Positions 58,328-64,000 of a stretch of DNA of 64,000 nucleotides are shown in pieces; position 1 is the first letter of the stretch; each line of letters opens with the position of its first letter. The notes under the pieces were generated by a model. That model was not told where the DNA came from. It ran no database searches and saw nothing but the letters and a program-made list of their open reading frames with translations. A program made the translations under genes and the position numbers. The DNA comes from Phaeosaccion multiseriatum (taxonomy: Eukaryota > Ochrophyta, other classes), in assembly GCA_965112735.1 (NCBI GenBank), contig OZ218962.1, forward strand, positions 620,001-684,000, read 5' to 3'.

Positions 58328-61212
58328 TTACTTTGTCCACCATGCATACGTAAGACCCTCTCCTCTGGAAGTACGGTTTTCCCAATTCCGTCTTGCCTGC
58401 TGGGGCTGCGATTCTCCCACAACAACAGCAAGACGTGGCGGTGCAGAAGGCGTAGGCTTAGCGCCAGCGGGCCCCTGCGTCCGCCTCTTGTACCTCCTCC
58501 AGTGCCACACGCAGAACACGCAGCAGAGGCAAGCAGCCGCCACAGAGGTGACGACGATACCGGCAATGGCTGCTCCAGAGAGCGCACTCGTCGTCGCGAA
58601 GCACGTGGGCTCTTGCAGGCTGGCGTCAGCTTCGGAGCCAGTATCGCAGCACGCCCGCTCCACGTACGACCAGTCAGCGGCGTCCGTGTTGGTCCATAGC
58701 GTTCTTGGGTACTCCCCGGCCGGCATGCAGTCCTCGGGAGTGAGCTCCTGCCGCGGGCGAGGAGGGGGGCAGGCAGAGGGAAGGGACAGGAATCAGCGCT
58801 TGCTTCGTGCAGTGGGAGGGAGGACGACGGAGCGACGAGCTCGCCCCGCCACCCCGTTGACTCGCTCCCTGAGCGGCAAAGACCAACCTGAGTAGACTCG
58901 CACTGGTTCGCGCACACGCTGGCGTCAGAGATGGAGGCTCTGTAGGCCTGCTTGTCGCACTCGGACAGCTCGAAGACCGGGCACGTGCTTGACTCTGCGA
59001 TGAGCCGGTCAAGGACGAAGTTGTACTCCACGTTGAGGTCTGTGAAGGTCGACAGCGTAAAGTCCACTGCCACCACCCCCAGGAAGGTGGAGGGGCTGCG
59101 GAGAGGAGAGAGGCGACGCGCAGAGCGAGAGAGGGGGAGGATGAAGGCCAGACTAAGCGAGGGAACAGGCCTGGCTACTTTCTGGGTTCCAAACACGATC
59201 CGCCATAGCAACGTCTTGCTTGTAAGCCGCCTACCTGGTGCTGTGGTCGTAGGCAGACGCCGCGCAAGTAGTGCCCAACTGGCCGCCCGTGTCGAAGATG
59301 TAGGGCTCTGTCCAGGTTGTGACGTTTTGTGAGCTGCTGTTTCCGCTCCCGATGGCGTAGAGCTGGTAATACGATGCCATCGCCCCTGTGAGATCGTCGG
59401 TGCTGCTGACGTGACGATAAACTCCGTCCGTCTCACAGGCTATCGCCTGTGTGGTGTCTTGGTCTGCGTCCTCGCCGAAGGAGAAGGTGAAGATTTCTGC
59501 ACCAATGTCCGCGTTTCTGGTCTCTATGAGGCCTGTCGTCTCCAGCGGATCCAGCGGTCCGGCACTGATCTCTCCTGGAGTCAGTAGCGAGAGAAGAGAG
59601 CAGAGGAGAAGGAAGCGTCAGTCATCCGCGTGGATGGCCCTGAGTCCCGTTTCTAATGCGTCTTGTTGCTTGTGCAGTGCAGCGACGCTTCCGTAGGTGT
59701 TCGGCTTGAGCTTGCTTACCATCAGTGAGGAAAAGAATCGTAGTGTGGCATCCCGCCGTGTTGCCGCTAGCGACGGAGCTGTGGAAGGCGCATAGAACCA
59801 ACAATTCAAGCGAAGCAAACAGAACAAGTACGTAAGTAAGGTGGCGTAAGTGAGGTGAGGTGCCCAATCAGGGGATTGCTGCAGCCAGAGAGTATGTGAT
59901 GCTCTCCACTTGACTGGGCTGGGCTCACCTCTCGATGAGATCGAACGCCAAGTCGAAGGCTGCCGCAGAGGGTTGGAGGACATGATGGATGGGACGACAA
60001 GGAGAGACGTATGTAAGTACAGAAGCAGCTGCTCGACAGATTTCAGAGAGCGCCTCTCGCTCACCTTCGTAGAAGTTCGTCCCGCCATTGGGAGACAATT
60101 GGCCGACCAGCCCAGAGAGAGCAAGCAGGTTTTCTTCCGTGGCCTGGTGGGAAGCAGTAGAGCGCAATTTGTCAGTACAAACGATGCAAAGGGAGCGAGA
60201 GGAGCGAGGAGCCGTCCAGGCAGACAGACTACCGCAATACCTGCAATAGCGAATCCGTACTGCGGCTGAGCACCTCTGCCGAGGAGTCGAAAGAGATGAC
60301 GTTGACGTAATGGTCGAAGGTCATGCCGGTAAGCACCGTCTGTACCGCTTCGATGGCGAGCTCCATCTTGCCGTCTGCTCCCATGCTTCCCGACGTGTCG
60401 AGGATGATAATGACATCCTTGGGCCCGCTGCTCGCTCCAACGAACCAGGGCCTGCGTACAGAGATTAGCGGGGACGGGAGCGGGGGGGCTGAGACTGAGC
60501 CCATCGACGGCACGCAAGAGAGGTCGGACACGCGTACCTTAAGCGCGGGTCGAAGTTACCGCATTCCTCCTCAGCAATGCCAGGAAAGTACCGAAAGACA
60601 CCGCTCCAGCTTCCGAAGAAGGCTGCTTCAAGTCCGTACCTCTCGTTGTTGTCATCATAGGCAGACTTGAGAGAGTCTGTCACATATCACGCGGGGAAGA
60701 GAGAGAGAGAGTGCTAACGGTATAAAAGATGTGCTCCACTCCTGTTTTGGGGCTGCCCCTACACTTTCTGCTGCCTTTCGCTCACCTTCAACCAGTCCCG
60801 AGAAGCACGCAGCTTCAATAAGACTTGCCTCCGTGGGGTTTCCGCTCTCTCCATCAGCTAGAGCCGCGGGGATCCTCACCACACTCAGCGTTTTGTCGAC
60901 AAGGTATCTGAGCAGGGGGGCGAGGGAGAAAATGAAGAGTGAGCGACGAGGAAGGACAGGAGCCAGGCTTTCGCTGGGAAACTCTGTGTGGTGCTTACTT
61001 CCCACTCACCCGCAAGACTCCTCCTCGCACTCGTCGAGCACCCCGTCCGTCTCGCAGGTGGCCCCACTCCTGACGCTGCTGCAAGCGTTATTGTGGGAGG
61101 CCGTGCAGTCGCTCGACGTGATGGCACACCTCGACGGGAAGGCATCCTCAATCTCCTGCTTGAGCTGCAGCACAACGGCCTCTGCGGCAGTGATGGCATC
61201 ATTAAGGGACAT
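58328..61212 (-). CDS. VWA-Cache single-pass membrane protein (alpha2-delta-like architecture)
   Basis: Ten exons: complement(58328..58747, 58888..59095, 59235..59574, 59720..59778, 59929..59959, 60065..60143, 60241..60451, 60538..60676, 60786..60907, 61010..61212), 603 aa from the first clear Met; an upstream signal-peptide exon is expected. NFDPRLRPWFVGASSGPKDV leads into the VWA domain with the MIDAS motif DTSGSMG, the conserved SPNGGTNFYEAFDLAF and LFLTDGEI. After it come a Cache-like stretch (YIFDTGGQLGTTC, FLGVVAVDFTLSTF) and a Cys-rich section. A transmembrane helix (AAIAGIVVTSVAAACLCCVFCVW) precedes a basic cytoplasmic tail. This order is found in calcium-channel alpha2-delta subunits and in many protist sensors; ligand and partner are unknown. 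One exon is only 31 nt. All ten exons keep phase. Confidence 0.82.
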
Positions 61213-61912
61213 TCTGGCTGCTGCTTCTGCGTGTCTCACTGCGGCTACTTCACTGTCCGAAAACGATCCTCTGCTCCTGCTGCTCTCTTTTGACTGGTGA
61301 CAACCTGCTGAAGGCTGACAGGCGTAGCAGCACGGACTCTTGGCGGCGATGAGATAAGCGCGGCGGTCTCTCTCTTCTTTGTAGCTTCCTGTAGACTGTG
61401 GGATATGAGGAAGGAAATGAGGAAGGGGAAGGAGAGGGAGGATCCAAAGAACGTTCCCAATTCTTACGTAACGGTTTCTGTGCTTGACGAATCGCTTGAC
61501 CCCTAAAACCCCGTTTGCGCCAGCCGTACGATGTTAGTGTGAAAACCGTCGCCGAATGAAAGATGGGGAGATAGGAAGCACAGCCTCTTGATCGGCCCTG
61601 GACAGGATTATTACCTGATACAAGGTGGTCCTTCGGGCTGCGCATATAATCAGGATAACTAATATAGAAAGGAGGAGGGGAAGGAGCGAGGAGGGAGTGT
61701 CTTCCGCCTCGCTGGCCCTACGAGGAGTGCAGACCTATAGTGGCCGGGCGGCACCACGCACGCGCCCACGGTGACTGGGAGGCTGCCTAGAGGCGGGCTA
61801 TACAGGCCGCCTAGGACTGAAAAGTGAGCGGCCTAGAGCCTAGAGCAAAACCGCTAGCTTTTATACATGTATAGCTTTTAACTATCACCACCAGCAGCAG
61901 CAGGGCCAATGG
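61213..61912. other. divergent intergenic region, VWA-Cache (-) / MATE (+)
   Basis: 700 nt. The part nearest the VWA-Cache gene (61213-61460) is open on the minus strand and includes a hydrophobic SFPFLISFLISHSLQEA stretch, a possible signal-peptide exon, although frame and ATG are unresolved. An imperfect inverted repeat (CCTAGAGGCGG at 61786-61796 with CCGCCTAGG at 61807-61815) and extra CCTAG copies follow. Confidence 0.45.
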
Positions 61913-63289
61913 ATGGATCAGTCTCGGCGTGGGAGGCAGCGTGTCTCTAGCCTGATCAGGAGGGCCCAGAGCAAGAGAGGCCGGACCGGAGGCACCGACC
62001 CAGGCAAGCAACCGCTGCTGCTGCTTGCTCGGGGCGGATCTTCGTCGTCCCCTGCTGTGGTATTGAGTAGTGTAGCCTCCATAGAAGTAACACCAGGAGG
62101 TGGAGAGGCGAGTGCGGAGGGCAAGTCTCTCCCATGGTGGAGAAGCATTCACGACAGAGACATTGCCCTCCTGGCGCTCCCCTCCCTTCTAAGTCTTCTT
62201 GTGGACCCAATGCTGAGCTTGGTAGACACATACTTTGTGGGGCGGCTGGGCGCCATCCAACTCGCATCCCTGGGGCCGTGCACAAGGTGTGTACAGGTTG
62301 AAACAGTTGAAACTGTGTGATGAGTGCAAGCCAACAACGCAAGGAGTGGAGGGACCCCGAAGAGAGCAGGCGGTGCAGCCCAAGCAAGTGTAAAGACTGG
62401 AGAGGGCAGCACAACCCCCCACATCCACATGTTCCCTACAGGAGCGTGTATGAATGGCCCTCTTTCTGTTCCCTCTGCCTCATGTCTGTCTCATGTCTGC
62501 TGCCTCACCCTCGTGTCTATCTCTCGCCCCCCCACCCTTTGTGTCCTCGCTCAGCACGTTCCACATGGTGTTCAATAGCTTCAGAGCAATGACACAGTCC
62601 ACCACCAGTTTGGTGAGTGCTTGCGTGCATGAGTGAGTGCGTGCATGAGTGCTTTCGTGCGTGGGTGCGTGTGCCAGAGAGAGAGTGAGGGACTGGAGGA
62701 AGGTACCACTGCCGTTGGTGCTCCTCATCGTAACCTGTGGACCCTTCTGTCTCTGTGATGCCTCATCCGCGGATCCATATGCCTCTATGATGCCTCACAC
62801 GCCAACCCATACGCCTCTATGCTGCCGCATAGGTGTCCAGCAGCTTGGCAGTGGGGGACAAGGAGCGAGCAGGTGGGTGGTGCATGTGAGTCACACGATG
62901 TGCTCTAATGTACACATGCTCTATGGGCTTACGTTACAATACACATGGTGTCCCTCTCGTCATGGGGGAGGGGGTGGTGACGCTGCCACTTCTGTCACTG
63001 AGATCGGAGGCCTCTAGGCAGTGTGCATCAATGCCTTTTCTGAGACCCGTGGCTGGAGGGAATCAGACCGCCCCCAACACCTCTCTCTCTCCCTCTCTCC
63101 GTCCCTCCCTCTCCCTCCTCCCCCCCCCCTTCCCTGAGTAGGCGAGATCAGCCAAGCATCCCTCCTCCTGGCCTCCATGCTCGGACTCGTCCTTATGGGG
63201 CTGCTGCTGACCACAGGCCCGGCCATCCTCTCCCTCATGGGGGCACCCAACAGAGGCGCCACAGCACTGCTCCACGGCCACGGATTGAG
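61913..63289 (+). CDS. MATE-family transporter, N-terminal part only
   Basis: Exons 61913..62286, 62555..62612, 62833..62872, 63142..63289 join in phase to about 206 codons. MATE proteins export organic cations or drugs using Na+ or H+ gradients through 12 helices. A Ser/Gly-rich leader precedes the first helix: DIALLALPSLLSLLVDPMLS, then VDTYFVGRLGAIQLASLGPC, a MATE hallmark. FNSFRAMTQSTTSL and a loop (AVGDKERAGEISQ) lead to the next helix (MLGLVLMGLLLTTGPAI). The last exon ends GLTT-type sequence at TTGAG|GTGAGG in phase 2, and no convincing next exon is found before an oppositely oriented coding region at 63611. The gene is either truncated, or continues through exons that could not be recognised. 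The second and third exons are very short (58 and 40 nt). Confidence 0.7.
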
Positions 63290-63331
63290 GTGAGGCAGTG
63301 AGGCAATGAGGCCGTGAGGAGAGGGTCCTGA

Positions 63332-63334
<3 letters not shown>

Positions 63335-63391
<57 letters not shown>
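63335..63391. repeat. (GT)n microsatellite
   Basis: A GT array lies about 45 nt after the last MATE exon, in a presumed intron or 3' flank. Confidence 0.9.
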
Positions 63392-63610
63392 TGTGTGTGT
63401 GCGTGCGTGCATGTGCGTGTTCCTACGTGCGCATGTCCTGGTCGGCCCATTTGCTAAAGAGGGGCAGTGCGAGTCCCTGGATGGAGGCACCGCTGCACAC
63501 GCGGAGTGCGGAGAGCTTTCAGTGAAGAGCGCAGTCCAAAGCATCTCATAAGGTGCCCTTTATTTATTTACCAACACCCAATAAAGTCTCAACTTGCCCC
63601 CCTCGCCCCT

Positions 63611-64000
63611 TCAAAAGAGTCGAGCAAGCACTCTCCAGCACTCGCCTTGTAAGCATCAGGTACGAATCATCGGGGGCGATGCCATTCACTCGACTGAGCC
63701 GCGTTGGGCTTCGGTCTGCTGCCTCCGCCCTCTTCCTGAGAGAGAGAGAGAGCGCCCAATCGCTGCATCAGTGACCACACGCTCACCTCTCGTGAGAGAC
63801 TGCCTGGCGCGGCGCTGCAGCAGCTCGAAGGACACAGTGATGCCGATGGACTGTAGCTGGACTGTAGCCAGTGGGGCCAACACGTCCTCTCCTGCCGCTG
63901 TAGCACCAACTGCTCCCCTTGCCGCACCACACATGACTCTGCAGGGCCGTGCGGAGGGAAACAAAGACGGATACGTGGTGTGTGCTCGGCAGCAGTAGGG
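63611..64000 (-). CDS. 3' end of an unrecognised gene, partial at window edge
   Basis: Two exons fit: complement(63611..63645, 63787..about 64000). The upstream exon reads GEDVLAPLATVQLQSIG and SFELLQRRARQSLTR, ends AGA-G|GTGAGC, and joins in phase to a final exon GECWRVLARLF-stop. The open frame reaches the window edge but only about 70 codons are convincing. The family is not recognised. An AATAAAG on the plus strand at about 63580 lies beyond its stop and could instead serve the MATE gene. Confidence 0.35.

Overview
The window is nuclear DNA of an intron-rich, GC-rich eukaryote. Coding exons can be joined across GT-AG introns (one GC-AG) in consistent phase, and many introns are stuffed with long microsatellites. 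The best guess is a photosynthetic stramenopile (ochrophyte alga). This rests on three things: a brown-alga-style LRR start (VTGGYQWTNKENW...GVDVSADGRV) with single LRRs on separate 72-nt exons; a hydrophobic-plus-Ser/Arg leader of the kind used for secondary plastids; and a TTAGGG-type telomere-like run. The species is inferred, not proven.

Layout. 0.3-8.2 kb: a glutathionyl-hydroquinone reductase (-) and mitochondrial HSP70 (+). 9-14.1 kb: a GH16-like domain with a degenerate active site, fused to membrane helices and a disordered tail (-). 14.4-26.1 kb: a tandem array of four ankyrin-repeat units (+) in which copy 2 is a pseudogene. 26.6-29.4 kb: a nuclear-looking protein with two PARP-type zinc fingers (+). 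30-36.4 kb: a large LRR / coiled-coil / non-RD kinase / RING-IBR fusion (-). 37.9-40.3 kb: an acidic, Ser-rich disordered protein (-). 40.6-46.0 kb: two more ankyrin genes of the same family (+) alternating with a Cys-rich membrane-anchored protein (-) and followed by a secreted hypothetical protein (46.3-47.4 kb, -). 47.9-54.7 kb: a membralin homologue (-), divergent from an ASCC2-like CUE protein (55.0-58.0 kb, +). 58.3-61.2 kb: a VWA-Cache membrane protein (-). 61.9-63.3 kb: the N-terminal part of a MATE transporter (+). A partial gene (-) reaches the right edge.

The housekeeping genes (HSP70, ASCC2, membralin, reductase) are interspersed with accessory, fast-evolving genes (ankyrin family, LRR-kinase-RBR, secreted Cys-rich proteins). 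The six ankyrin loci share one design: a short variable first exon, a phase-0 intron, one long ankyrin exon and a conserved tail. Relics of the tail are scattered around them, so this is a family in active birth-and-death. The LRR-kinase-RBR gene and the ankyrin family are the most system-like content. A recognition or signalling role is inference from domain content only.

All exon coordinates below were derived by eye from reading-frame continuity, splice-site dinucleotides and family resemblance. No alignment or transcript was available.
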